Assembly (NCBI GenBank): GCA_003599415.1
Contig: QZKB01000029.1
Span: 1 to 38,971, forward strand
Origin: Ignavibacteriales bacterium
GTDB lineage: Bacteria > Bacteroidota > Ignavibacteria > Ignavibacteriales > SURF-24
Direction: 5' to 3'
Length of the DNA stretch: 38,971 bases
Numbering within the stretch: position 1 is the first letter of the stretch; the number at the start of each line of letters is the position of its first letter. The translations under genes and the position numbers were made by a program. A model generated the notes under the pieces. The model saw only the letters and a list, made by a program, of their open reading frames with translations, made no database searches and was not told the DNA's origin. This document shows positions 8,825-18,031 of the stretch, piece by piece.

Positions 8825-9931
8825 ATGTCCAATATATCAAATAATGATATTCTTAACGCTTTAAAGAATGTTTATGATCCTGACCTGAGAAAAGATTTGG
8901 TTACTTTAGGAATGATTAAAGATGTAAAAATTGATGGCAATGATGTTTCCTTTTCAGTTGAATTAACAACTCCCGCCTGTCCTTTGAAAGACAAAATTAA
9001 AAGCGATTGTTATGATGCAATTAAAAAAGATATTCCCCAGGCCGGAAAAGTAACAGTCAATATGACTTCAAATGTAAAATCCCATATAAATGATAAAAAA
9101 GAATTAATTCTGCCTAAAGTAAAAAATACAATTGCAGTAGCAAGCGGTAAAGGCGGAGTTGGAAAAAGCACTGTTGCGGTAAATCTTGCAGTAGCTTTAG
9201 CAAAGGATGGAGCAAAAGTTGGTATTCTGGATGCTGATATTTATGGTCCAAGTATTCCTCTTATGCTTGGAATAAATGATAAACCTAAAGTTTACCAGGA
9301 TAAGGATCTCGGGAAGATTGTTCCGCTGGAAAAATTCGGTTTAAAAATTATGTCAATTGGTTTTCTTGTTGATGACCAGACGCCTGTTATTTGGCGCGGA
9401 CCAATGGCAAGCGGAGCAGTAAAACAGTTTATGTCTGATGTTAACTGGGGAGAATTGGATTACCTTATTTTTGATTTACCTCCCGGAACAGGTGATATTC
9501 AGTTAACACTTGTACAAACAATTCCTTTAACAGGCGCTGTTATTGTTACAACACCACAGGAAGTTTCACTTGTTGATGCAAGAAAAGGTCTTTTAATGTT
9601 CGATAGAGTCAATGTTCCGGTGTTTGGTATTGTCGAGAATATGAGTTATTTTTTGGCACCTGATACAGGCAACAGGTACGATATTTTTGGTAACGGCGGT
9701 GGTTTAAAACTTGCCACAGAAAACAATATTGAATTTTTAGGCGGAATTCCGATTGATCCGAGAATAAGAGTTGGCGGAGACACCGGGAAACCAATTGTTT
9801 ATGATTTACCAGATACTGAATATGCACAGATTATTCAGGAAATATCCAGGAAATTAGCTGCACAAATTAGTATCCATTTAATATCCAAAGCGGCTAAAAA
9901 AGTAGAAATATCACTTGGAAACGAGAATTAA
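8825..9931 (+). CDS. Mrp/ApbC-type Fe-S cluster carrier ATPase
   Basis: P-loop ATPase that loads [4Fe-4S] clusters onto apoproteins in the cytosol. Residues about 5-90 are the DUF59/MIP18-like domain (YDPDLRKDLVTLGM, TTPACPLKDKI). Residues about 100-350 are the Mrp/NBP35 ATPase: deviant Walker A GKGGVGKST, DADIYGPSIP, FDLPPGTGD and ENMSYF. After ENMSYF, Mrp of proteobacteria has CxxC; here the text is FLAPDTGNRYDIFG, so the CxxC is absent. The start is secure: GGAGG lies 5 bases before the ATG. The next gene, 18 bases on, encodes a CxxC-bearing Nfu scaffold, which fits joint work in Fe-S delivery. 368 residues is the usual length for DUF59-fused Mrp. Confidence 0.94.
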   Translation: MSNISNNDILNALKNVYDPDLRKDLVTLGMIKDVKIDGNDVSFSVELTTPACPLKDKIKSDCYDAIKKDIPQAGKVTVNMTSNVKSHINDKKELILPKVKNTIAVASGKGGVGKSTVAVNLAVALAKDGAKVGILDADIYGPSIPLMLGINDKPKVYQDKDLGKIVPLEKFGLKIMSIGFLVDDQTPVIWRGPMASGAVKQFMSDVNWGELDYLIFDLPPGTGDIQLTLVQTIPLTGAVIVTTPQEVSLVDARKGLLMFDRVNVPVFGIVENMSYFLAPDTGNRYDIFGNGGGLKLATENNIEFLGGIPIDPRIRVGGDTGKPIVYDLPDTEYAQIIQEISRKLAAQISIHLISKAAKKVEISLGNEN

Positions 9932-9949
9932 TTTACAGGTCTATTATTT

Positions 9950-10177
9950 ATGGAAGAAAAAGTATTAAAAGCGTTGGAATCCATCCGGCCTTATCTGCAG
10001 GCAGATGGCGGCGACGTTGAACTGATAAAAGTTACACCCGAAGGAATTGTTGAAGTTAAATTAACCGGTGCCTGCGGAAATTGCCCCATGTCTCAAATGA
10101 CTTTACGCGCCGGAGTTGAACGTGCAATAATCCGCGAAGTACCCGGAGTTCGAAGAGTTGAAGCTGTAAACGGATAA
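9950..10177 (+). CDS. Nfu-type Fe-S scaffold (NifU C-terminal domain)
   Basis: A 75-residue stand-alone NifU C-terminal domain, a scaffold that holds a labile [4Fe-4S] cluster between two subunits. Visible are RPYLQADGGDVELI and the cluster motif ACGNCPMS with Cys42 and Cys45. The small size is normal for single-domain Nfu proteins. It sits 18 bases after mrp and 33 before tpiA, so it is probably cotranscribed with mrp and supplies the cysteine pair that this Mrp lacks. Confidence 0.93.
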   Translation: MEEKVLKALESIRPYLQADGGDVELIKVTPEGIVEVKLTGACGNCPMSQMTLRAGVERAIIREVPGVRRVEAVNG

Positions 10178-10210
10178 TTATTAAATATATATTTTCAACT
10201 GAGAGGAAAA

Positions 10211-10966
10211 ATGCGAAGAAAAATTATTGCCGGAAACTGGAAGATGTTTAACAATCTGTCTGAAACGGTAAAACTTATTGATGAACTTAAAGCCAAAATT
10301 AATAATGAAGCTTTGAATTGCGATGTAATTGTCTGCCCGCCATTTACTTCACTTGAAACAGCCGATAGAACCATTAAAGGCTCTGTAATAAAACTTGGCT
10401 CGCAGAACATGTATTTTGAAGAAAACGGCGCTTACACCGGTGAAATTTCTGCAAGTATGCTAAAAAGTACCGGGTGCGAATTTGTTATACTCGGCCATTC
10501 AGAAAGAAGAACTATCTTTAAAGAAAGCAATGAGTTGATTAACAAAAAAATTAAGAAAGCACTTGCTTCAGGATTGAAACCAATATTCTGTATTGGTGAA
10601 ACTCTGCAGGAACGCGAAGAAGGCATTACAGAGAAGGTAGTTAAAACCCAGGTTGTTAACGGGTTGAAAGATATATCCGCCGATGATATGGGAAAAATTA
10701 TTGTTGCCTATGAACCTGTTTGGGCAATTGGAACCGGAAAAACCGCAACCCCGGATCAGGCACAGGAAGTTCATTCGGTCATCAGAAATTTAATTGCTGA
10801 GTTATATTCAAAAGAAGTTGCCGGTAATCTGGTTATTCAGTATGGCGGAAGCGTTAAACCAGATAATGCAGCCCAGTTATTATCACAACCGGATATTGAC
10901 GGCGCTCTTGTTGGCGGTGCGTGCCTTAAAGCCGATTCATTCTTTGCAATTATTAAAGCTGCTTAG
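10211..10966 (+). CDS. tpiA: Triose-phosphate isomerase
   Basis: Interconverts dihydroxyacetone phosphate and glyceraldehyde 3-phosphate in glycolysis and gluconeogenesis. The 251 residues fit the TIM-barrel family. Catalytic residues are all present: Lys11 in GNWKMF, His96 in ILGHSERR and Glu168 in AYEPVWAIGTGKTA, with phosphate-binding YGGSVKPDNA and GALVGGA near the end. A GAGAGGAA ribosome-binding site precedes the ATG. The gene is last in the mrp-nfu-tpiA run and is followed within 10 bases by a strong terminator. Confidence 0.98.
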   Translation: MRRKIIAGNWKMFNNLSETVKLIDELKAKINNEALNCDVIVCPPFTSLETADRTIKGSVIKLGSQNMYFEENGAYTGEISASMLKSTGCEFVILGHSERRTIFKESNELINKKIKKALASGLKPIFCIGETLQEREEGITEKVVKTQVVNGLKDISADDMGKIIVAYEPVWAIGTGKTATPDQAQEVHSVIRNLIAELYSKEVAGNLVIQYGGSVKPDNAAQLLSQPDIDGALVGGACLKADSFFAIIKAA

Positions 10967-10974
10967 TTTGTACA

Positions 10975-11004
10975 AAAGAGATGGGCTTTGCTCATCTCTT
11001 TATT
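10975..11004 (+). terminator. Rho-independent terminator after tpiA
   Basis: AAAGAGATG (10975-10983) pairs with CATCTCTTT (10993-11001); a G-T wobble and a GC/GC pair extend the stem to a 3-base loop. The tail is TTTATT. It starts 9 bases past the tpiA stop and separates tpiA from the eight-gene run that follows. Confidence 0.8.
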
Positions 11005-11043
11005 AAAAACCTCAAAATTTGCCTGAATTCCTAAATAAGCTTA

Positions 11044-11072
11044 TTGATTTGCCCTCTTAAAATTAGTATCTT
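11044..11072 (+). promoter_or_regulatory. Possible promoter of the smc-lpx gene run
   Basis: TTGATT (11044-11049), a 17-base spacer and TATCTT (11067-11072), placed between the tpiA terminator and the first gene. It fits a sigma70-like layout with moderate matches; other sites in this AT-rich gap are possible. Confidence 0.4.
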
Positions 11073-11101
11073 TACGGATATTTTTTTAATGATTTTGGTT
11101 G

Positions 11102-13681
11102 ATGAAAAGAAAATTTAGCGTATTCATTCTTTCAGCTCTTCTGTTACAAAGTTTAATCTACTCTCAGGTAAAAGTTAAAGAACTATTCTCTTCGTCTGAT
11201 AAGAAAGATTTTACCTCGCTTTTGGATGAATCCGGAACGAGAACTATTTATCCTCTGGATAAAAACTGGAATGTTTACCTTGAAGACGAGCCCCTGAAAA
11301 AATCAAGGACAAGTATTCCCTCTTTTTTTACCGGAACAGAAACTATTGTATATGAAAAATATTTAGACCTTCCCACTGAAACAATCAATAATAAAAACAT
11401 AAGATTAGTACTTTTCGGAGTGAATTATTCTGCAGAAATTCTGCTTAATAATCTTGTAATTCATAAACATCAGGGTGGAGATTTTCCGTTTAAGATTACA
11501 CTGCCCAAAGACCTGCTTAAGACTAAAAGTAAAAATATATTATCGATTAAGATTTCCAAACATTTGTCTTCCGATGCTACAATTCCCGTTGAACAGAGAT
11601 TCCTTTTCCCGGAAAATTACGGCGGACTTATACGGGATGTTTATCTTGAAGTTACACAAAGATCTTTTATCTCTGATTTTGAATATGATTACAGGATTCT
11701 GCCTTCAGGTTCTACAACATTGCAGGTACAAACAAAAATAATCAACCAGATTTCAAAGTTAAAAACCGATTCATCTTCAAGTGATAATAATTTTTCATTC
11801 AGAGTTAAATTAATTTCTCCAAACGGAACCGAATTTTATTCTCAGTCTCCACAGGCTTTACAACTACCATCGGTAAAAGAAAAAACTTACTCAACCACAA
11901 TTGAATTAAGTAACCTTGAACTTTGGTCACCGGAATTACCAAGAAGTTATAAAATAATAGCACAGCTTCTTAGGAATGACGTTGTTATTGATGAGGAAGT
12001 CAAATCAGTTTCATTCTATTCGCTTTTGATAGACAAAGAAAAGATTCTGTTAAACGGAAATAATTTTTCATTTAACGGTGTTACATATGTTCCTTCTTAT
12101 GCGGAAGATGGAACACTTGCGTCTTTCGAGGCAATGCAGAGAGATATTAAGATTATCAAATCAACCGGTTTTAATGCGGTAAGATTTACAAAATCAACCG
12201 CGCATCCATACATGCTAAAGCTATGTGAGAATGCAGGTCTTCTTGCCCTTATAGAATTACCTCTTAACGGTATCCCGGAAGAAATTTGTGCGAAAAATAA
12301 TTTCAGAGAACGAGTAAGAAGTTTCCTTATTCCCTTTTTAAAGGCTTACAAAAATTATTCAATTGTTGCAGCAATTGGCCTGGGCGGTTCTTATTTGGGA
12401 AACTCATCTGAGCATGCAGCTTTCCTGAATGAAATTGCCGACCTGACTAAAAAGATTTGCTTCAAACCTGCATATGCTTCCTTTATCGGTTTTAACATTA
12501 ATCCTATAGATAACATTGATCTATACGGTGTTGAGCTTTACAATATTCAGATTGATGATTATAGAACCCGGGTTGAAAATCTTGAACAAAAACTTGGGCT
12601 TGGAAAAGTATTTATAAGTGAAGCAACTTACAGCACATGTCTTGGCAGTACAGATGGTTATTTAAACCAGTATTCATTAGAAGCGCAGGCAAAGTTTTTC
12701 TCTGATCTTCTTGATTTTGAAATTGATAACAACCGGGCCGGATACTTTCTTAATTCAGCTTTTGATTACAAAGGAGATTATCCTGCATTTTCATCCGGCT
12801 ATAATGGTAAACATCTTTATTTAATCGGAATACTTGATGAGTACAGAGGTACTACAAGGTTAAGTCAGAAAGTTATTTATTCCAAACTACACAATTCTGA
12901 TAAAGTTACTATCCCGATTGGTACAAAAAAAGATGATGCGCCATTTGTTTTTATAATAACCGGTTCTGTGCTGGCGCTTATGCTTGCGTTCATTGCAAAC
13001 TCTAAAAGAAAATTCCGTGAAGATGCTTTAAGAGCATTATTCAGACCTTATAATTTTTTCTCCGATGTTAGAGACCAGAGAATTTTAGCCGGATTTCATT
13101 CAAACTTTTTATTGTTCCTTTTGTCTGGAACATCATCTTTGTTGTTATCTAATTTGCTTTTTTATTTCCGCGGGAGCCAGTTTTTTGAGAAGTTGTTAAT
13201 TTCATTTGGAATACCTTCTCTTGTTGAGGCGGCTTCGTTTCTTGCATGGAATCCTGTTTATTCCGTTGTATGGTTATTCGTAGTTTCGTTGTTATTCTTT
13301 CTTGTGATTACTTTTCTTGTAAAGATTGCGTCTTTGTTTGTCAGGAATAAGGTTTTCTTTTCAAGCGTTTATTTTACGGTTACATGGTCATTCCTTCCAT
13401 TATTAGTTTTGCTGCCGGCCGGATTAGTTTTATATAGAATTCTTGAAGCTGAACTTATTACAATTTACATTTTAATCGGTTTAATAATTTTTACCGTCTG
13501 GATATTCTACCGGCTGATGAAGGGCATTTATGTTATTTTTGATGTAAGACCTGCCACCGTATACTTCTACTCTCTTTTGTTTATTATTGTAGTAACCGGA
13601 ATTGTGTTGCTATATTTTCAGTTAAGCAATTCCACTGTCTATTATATACTGAATGCTTATAAGCAATTTAAATTGATGTAA
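11102..13681 (+). CDS. GH2-like exported protein with C-terminal membrane domain, probably non-catalytic
   Basis: A protein of about 860 residues. A signal peptide (1-22, ending YSQ) is followed by a GH2 jelly-roll (about 40-190; FPENYGGLIRDVYLEV), an Ig-like domain (to about 320) and a TIM-barrel-like region (about 330-560; GFNAVRF). Where GH2 enzymes have WSLGNES the aligned text is IGLGGSY, so the acid/base Glu is replaced by Ser430. The nucleophile strand FISEATYS keeps Glu507. From about 613 to the end there are roughly six hydrophobic segments, broken by RALFRPYNFFSDVRDQR, somewhat like Yip1-type membrane domains. The ectodomain should face the periplasm. The frame opens at TTG 11099; I use the adjacent ATG. 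It lies 18 bases before smc. A sugar-sensing, binding or envelope-assembly role is a guess; residue numbers count from the ATG. Confidence 0.75.
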   Translation: MKRKFSVFILSALLLQSLIYSQVKVKELFSSSDKKDFTSLLDESGTRTIYPLDKNWNVYLEDEPLKKSRTSIPSFFTGTETIVYEKYLDLPTETINNKNIRLVLFGVNYSAEILLNNLVIHKHQGGDFPFKITLPKDLLKTKSKNILSIKISKHLSSDATIPVEQRFLFPENYGGLIRDVYLEVTQRSFISDFEYDYRILPSGSTTLQVQTKIINQISKLKTDSSSSDNNFSFRVKLISPNGTEFYSQSPQALQLPSVKEKTYSTTIELSNLELWSPELPRSYKIIAQLLRNDVVIDEEVKSVSFYSLLIDKEKILLNGNNFSFNGVTYVPSYAEDGTLASFEAMQRDIKIIKSTGFNAVRFTKSTAHPYMLKLCENAGLLALIELPLNGIPEEICAKNNFRERVRSFLIPFLKAYKNYSIVAAIGLGGSYLGNSSEHAAFLNEIADLTKKICFKPAYASFIGFNINPIDNIDLYGVELYNIQIDDYRTRVENLEQKLGLGKVFISEATYSTCLGSTDGYLNQYSLEAQAKFFSDLLDFEIDNNRAGYFLNSAFDYKGDYPAFSSGYNGKHLYLIGILDEYRGTTRLSQKVIYSKLHNSDKVTIPIGTKKDDAPFVFIITGSVLALMLAFIANSKRKFREDALRALFRPYNFFSDVRDQRILAGFHSNFLLFLLSGTSSLLLSNLLFYFRGSQFFEKLLISFGIPSLVEAASFLAWNPVYSVVWLFVVSLLFFLVITFLVKIASLFVRNKVFFSSVYFTVTWSFLPLLVLLPAGLVLYRILEAELITIYILIGLIIFTVWIFYRLMKGIYVIFDVRPATVYFYSLLFIIVVTGIVLLYFQLSNSTVYYILNAYKQFKLM

Positions 13682-13699
13682 CAATGTTAAGGCTGTGAT

Positions 13700-16600
13700 T
13701 TGTATTTATCAAAATTAGAGTTGTTCGGTTTTAAATCCTTTGCCAATAAAACAATAGTTGAATTTAACAAGGGTGTTACCGCCATAGTTGGGCCAAACGG
13801 CTGCGGTAAAACAAATATTGTTGACGGCATCCGCTGGGCGCTTGGCGAACAAAAAACCACTACGCTGCGCAGCGATAAGATGGAGAACGTAATTTTCAAC
13901 GGCACACAAAACAAGAAGCCGATGGGAATGTCTGAAGTGTCTCTTACTTTAGTTAACGATCTTGGAATACTACCGACAGAATATTCCGAAGTTACAATTA
14001 CCCGTAGAATCTTTCGTTCGGGTGAAAGCGAATATCTTCTTAATAAAAATCTTTGCAGACTTAAAGATATAACCAATCTTTTCATGGATACCGGTATGGG
14101 AACCAATGCCTATTCCGTAATCGAATTGAAAATGGTTGAAACCATACTAAGCAATAAGGCAGATGAAAGACGGACAATGTTTGAGGAAGCTGCCGGCGTA
14201 AACAAGTATAAATTAAGAAGACGTCTTTCGTTAAAAAAATTGGAGGATATAAGAAAAGATTTAACACGTGTAAACGATATCGTTTCTGAAGTTGAGAAAC
14301 AGGTTAACTCTCTTGAAAGACAGGCAAAAAAAGCCGACCGCTACAACCGTATCTCTACTACATTAAGAGAATTTGAAATTGATTTATCTGAACGCGAATA
14401 CGCTTTATGGAACAGAAAAAAATCTGAAAGCAAAACTCAGAAAGAAAATTATCTGCAGCAGAGAATACAGCTTGATTCGCAGTTAAGAAGTCTTGATGAC
14501 GGGATAAAAGAACTTCGTGAAAGAATTTCTGTTATTGAAAGTGAACTTAATGAAAAGCGGAAAGAATTAGCCGAACAGAATAAAAAAATCTATTCGGTTC
14601 AAAGCAGCATCTCCGTTGCAAACGAAAGGAAAAGCTCTTTCGAGAAAAACCTTGAAAGATACAAACAGGAACTTATAGAACTGCATGCACAGGATGAAGA
14701 GACTGATATTTTAATAGCAGATACTCATGAAAATATTGAAGATTTAATTGCCGCTATTACAGAGAAAGCTGAAAAGATTGAGTTGAATGAAAAGCTACTT
14801 GAAGAACAGAAAACTGAACTTGAAATCAAGAAAGCTTCCCTGAAGCAGCAGAACGAAATTGTTCAGGAAAAAGTAATTGAGATTACTAAGAAGGAAAAAG
14901 AATTATCAGCCCTTCAATCAATATTTGATGAAACAAGCAGCGGAATTGAAAATTTTAACAATAAGATTCTGAACATAACAAATACTATAGCAAAGACTGT
15001 TGGATATCTTGAAGAACTTGAACAGGAAAAACAGGATGTTGAAAAGAAAATAGCAGAATCCGACAAACTTTATGTGCAGAAGCAGGAAGAAAAAACTTCA
15101 CTTGAAAAAAAGCTTTCCGACCTTAGAGGGAAAGAGATTGAAGAAAGAGGAATTATTAATTCCATCAAGGATAAAATTGATTTTCTTCAAAGCCTTATAA
15201 GCAACCTCGAAGGAGTTTCAAAAGGCGCTAAAGTGCTTATTGAAAACGAGGGCTGGACTGATAAAGAAAAAACTTTGCTTGCAGATGTGGGCGAAGCAGA
15301 AGACAAATTCCGCTTTGCAATTGAAGCTTCTCTTAAAAATGTTTTGAATAACCTGCTTGTCGATTCGTTTGCTGATTTACAACGCGCTATTACCTACCTG
15401 CAGAAGAATGATCTTGGTAAAGCTTCATTCTATGTGCTTGGAATGGATACAAACGGTAAACAGACTCTTTTAGAAAAACTACAGGCATTCAGCCATAAAA
15501 GAAAAAGAAAAAAGATAGAGAAAGAAAACGGATTCTTGGGATGGGCACATCAGTTTGTTCAGACTGAAGAAAGATGGAAACCGTTTTTTGAAAAGTTACT
15601 TATAAATACTGCGCTGATAGAAAACCTTGAACTTGCGGTTGAGCTTAGCAAAAAATACAAGGGATTCAACTTCACTACTTTAAATGGCGACCTTATTCAT
15701 GAAAGCGGAATAATTGATGCCGGTTCTCTTCCGAAACTTGATGAAACATTATTCGGCAGAAAAAAACTACTGCAAAACCTGCGGAATGATTTTCCGAAAT
15801 ATCTATCCAACCTTGAAACACTTAAGAATGATATACTTGTTACCGAACAGCAGGTTGAAGAAATTAATTTAAAAGAATTATCTGACCAGAACAGGATTCT
15901 TTTAAATGACATGGCAAACATTGAAAAGCAGATTACCCAGTTTGAATTCGAGAAGAAAAAACTTTCCGATGAAATAGACAACCTGCGCAAAGATATTCAG
16001 GTGCTTGTTAATAAATCAAACCAGACTGATAACCAGATTCAGACTTTAACCGCCGCCTTGCAAAATGACCTGGACGAAAAAGCCAGCCACGATGAATCTT
16101 ATATAAGCATTGAAACAGAAGTCAAGACATTCGAAGAAGATTACAACACGAAGCTTTCTGCCTACAACCAGTTACGCCTTGAACTTGAAAGATTACTCGG
16201 CGAAAAGAAAAACTCTGAAAATTCAATTGAACGGGCAAAGCTTACAAAAGATAATATCATAAAGACAATTCAGAAACGTGAAAGCGATATCGAGATGACA
16301 AAAGAAAGTCTCGCTTCGCTTGAGATTTCAACTGAAGAAAAAATTATTGAACTCTCCGGACTTGAAGAAAAACAACACCTGCTTATTAACGATGAGAATG
16401 AAATAAGCACAAGACTTAAAGGCGAAAAGACCCAGGCTGCTGAAAAAGAAAAACAGATTACCGATTTGCGGAAAAACAGGGATTGGGTTTCCGATGAAAT
16501 ACACAGCATTGATATTAAGGTAAATGAAATCAGTTTGAAGATTGATAACCTCTTTGAACATATAAAAGAAGAATACTCGCTTACACTTGAACTAAAGGAA

Positions 16601-17302
16601 TTTGAAGACCTTGATACGTTCAACTTTGAAGAAAGAAACGCCGAAGTACATAATTATAAACAGCAGATTAAAAACCTTGGTCCCATAAATTTACTTGCCT
16701 ATTCGGAATTTGAGGAAGAAAGACAGCGTCTTGATTTTCTGCACAAGCAGAGAAATGATCTTGTGGATTCTGAAAAAGACCTGCTAAAGACAATTGATGA
16801 GATAAATATTACTGCACAGAATTTATTCCAGGATACTTTTTCAAAGATCAGGGATAATTTTATCAAAATATTCCAGTCGCTATTTAATCCCGGTGATGAA
16901 GCGGATTTGAAGCTTGAAGAAAATGTTGATCCGCTTGAAGGTAAAATTGAAATTATTGCAAAACCGAAAGGTAAAAGACCAACATCAATTGAGTTGCTTT
17001 CCGGAGGAGAAAAAACTCTTACGGCAATTGCATTACTGTTTGCAATTTACCTTGTTAAGCCCAGCCCGTTCTGTATTCTTGATGAAGTTGATGCCCCGCT
17101 TGACGATGCAAACATTGACAGGTTCACAAAGATTATAAAGGAATTCAGCGCAAGCACACAGTTTATCATGGTAACACATAACAAACGTACAATGGAAGCT
17201 GCTGAAACAATGTACGGCGTTACGATGCAGGAAGAAGGTATTTCAAGATTGGTCAGCGTTCAGTTTAATGATGAGTTGAAAAATGTTTCTCAGCAGGTAT
17301 GA
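13700..17302 (+). CDS. smc: Chromosome segregation protein SMC
   Basis: ATPase of the bacterial condensin complex, which extrudes DNA loops for chromosome compaction and segregation. At 1200 residues it is full length. The N-terminal head starts MYLSKLELFGFKSFA and has Walker A GPNGCGKTN. Two long heptad-rich coiled coils (about 170-500 and 680-1030) flank the hinge (about 505-665; GVSKGAKVL, YLQKNDLGKASFYVLG). The C-terminal head has the ABC signature LLSGGEKTL and Walker B FCILDEVDAPLDD. The start is TTG, fixed by the family's invariant N-terminus; an AAGG lies about 8 bases upstream. No scpA or scpB gene is in the window. It is 18 bases after the GH2-like gene and 9 bases before the HAD phosphatase. 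Confidence 0.98.
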   Translation: MYLSKLELFGFKSFANKTIVEFNKGVTAIVGPNGCGKTNIVDGIRWALGEQKTTTLRSDKMENVIFNGTQNKKPMGMSEVSLTLVNDLGILPTEYSEVTITRRIFRSGESEYLLNKNLCRLKDITNLFMDTGMGTNAYSVIELKMVETILSNKADERRTMFEEAAGVNKYKLRRRLSLKKLEDIRKDLTRVNDIVSEVEKQVNSLERQAKKADRYNRISTTLREFEIDLSEREYALWNRKKSESKTQKENYLQQRIQLDSQLRSLDDGIKELRERISVIESELNEKRKELAEQNKKIYSVQSSISVANERKSSFEKNLERYKQELIELHAQDEETDILIADTHENIEDLIAAITEKAEKIELNEKLLEEQKTELEIKKASLKQQNEIVQEKVIEITKKEKELSALQSIFDETSSGIENFNNKILNITNTIAKTVGYLEELEQEKQDVEKKIAESDKLYVQKQEEKTSLEKKLSDLRGKEIEERGIINSIKDKIDFLQSLISNLEGVSKGAKVLIENEGWTDKEKTLLADVGEAEDKFRFAIEASLKNVLNNLLVDSFADLQRAITYLQKNDLGKASFYVLGMDTNGKQTLLEKLQAFSHKRKRKKIEKENGFLGWAHQFVQTEERWKPFFEKLLINTALIENLELAVELSKKYKGFNFTTLNGDLIHESGIIDAGSLPKLDETLFGRKKLLQNLRNDFPKYLSNLETLKNDILVTEQQVEEINLKELSDQNRILLNDMANIEKQITQFEFEKKKLSDEIDNLRKDIQVLVNKSNQTDNQIQTLTAALQNDLDEKASHDESYISIETEVKTFEEDYNTKLSAYNQLRLELERLLGEKKNSENSIERAKLTKDNIIKTIQKRESDIEMTKESLASLEISTEEKIIELSGLEEKQHLLINDENEISTRLKGEKTQAAEKEKQITDLRKNRDWVSDEIHSIDIKVNEISLKIDNLFEHIKEEYSLTLELKEFEDLDTFNFEERNAEVHNYKQQIKNLGPINLLAYSEFEEERQRLDFLHKQRNDLVDSEKDLLKTIDEINITAQNLFQDTFSKIRDNFIKIFQSLFNPGDEADLKLEENVDPLEGKIEIIAKPKGKRPTSIELLSGGEKTLTAIALLFAIYLVKPSPFCILDEVDAPLDDANIDRFTKIIKEFSASTQFIMVTHNKRTMEAAETMYGVTMQEEGISRLVSVQFNDELKNVSQQV

Positions 17303-17311
17303 TTTTATTTG

Positions 17312-18031
17312 ATGGAAAAGACTTTTAAAATTTTTGTTGATTTTGACGGCACTATAACTAAGATTGATTGCGGCGAAGCTTTCGGTAACCGCTTTGGGAA
17401 CAAAGAAAAGAATGATGAGGTAATTGCGGAATGGATTAAAGGCGGAGTATCATCAACAGAAGTCTGGAAGATAATGCTTCAGTATATTCAGCCGTTTAAT
17501 CAAAATGATTTTGATGAATTTATAAGCAGAATTGAAATTGATGAAACCTTTGTACCGTTTACAAAATTCTGCTGGCAGAATAATTTTAACCTGATGGTGC
17601 TAAGCGATGGCTTTGATCTTTACATAAAAAAGATTCTTGGAAGAGAAGGACTTGGCAACGTAAAAGTTTACTGCAACCGGCTAAGCGTTAACGAAAAGAA
17701 CGAGTATGTTCTGAACTTTCCTTACGGCGATGAAGAATGTAAACTATGCGGTAACTGTAAGAGAAATCATATTCTTACTAATTCCGCAGATGAAGACTAT
17801 TTAATTTACATCGGAGACGGCTACTCCGATAAGTGTCCGGTTCAATATTGCGATTTTATATTTGCAAAAGGCGCTCTTTTAAAATATTGCGAAGTAAACA
17901 GGATTACATATTTCCCTTTTGATAATTTTGATGATGTTGCAATTAAGTTGGCTGAATTGAATGGCAGGAAAAGATTAAAGAAAAAATTTCAGGCACAGGT
18001 GAACAGAAAAAATGTTTTTGAAGCAGGATAG
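17312..18031 (+). CDS. MtnX-like HAD-IB family phosphatase
   Basis: A 239-residue haloacid dehalogenase-type phosphatase. Motif I is FVDFDGTIT with the nucleophile and acid/base aspartates, motif II is LSDGFD, and motifs III/IV lie in YIGDGYSDKCP. A CKLCGNCK cluster before motif IV is typical of the MtnX/phosphoserine-phosphatase-like branch. MtnX removes phosphate in methionine salvage, but no mtnA, mtnB, mtnC or mtnD gene is nearby, so another small phosphoester is equally possible. The gene follows smc by 9 bases (ATG chosen over the TTG just before it) and its stop abuts the methyltransferase start, so it is translationally linked to both. Family certain, substrate unknown. Confidence 0.85.
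   Translation: MEKTFKIFVDFDGTITKIDCGEAFGNRFGNKEKNDEVIAEWIKGGVSSTEVWKIMLQYIQPFNQNDFDEFISRIEIDETFVPFTKFCWQNNFNLMVLSDGFDLYIKKILGREGLGNVKVYCNRLSVNEKNEYVLNFPYGDEECKLCGNCKRNHILTNSADEDYLIYIGDGYSDKCPVQYCDFIFAKGALLKYCEVNRITYFPFDNFDDVAIKLAELNGRKRLKKKFQAQVNRKNVFEAG

Noticed and set aside
16270..16623. 117-codon minus-strand open frame inside smc
   Set aside because: Its Ser/Phe-rich composition is the mirror of the coiled-coil Glu/Lys codons on the coding strand.
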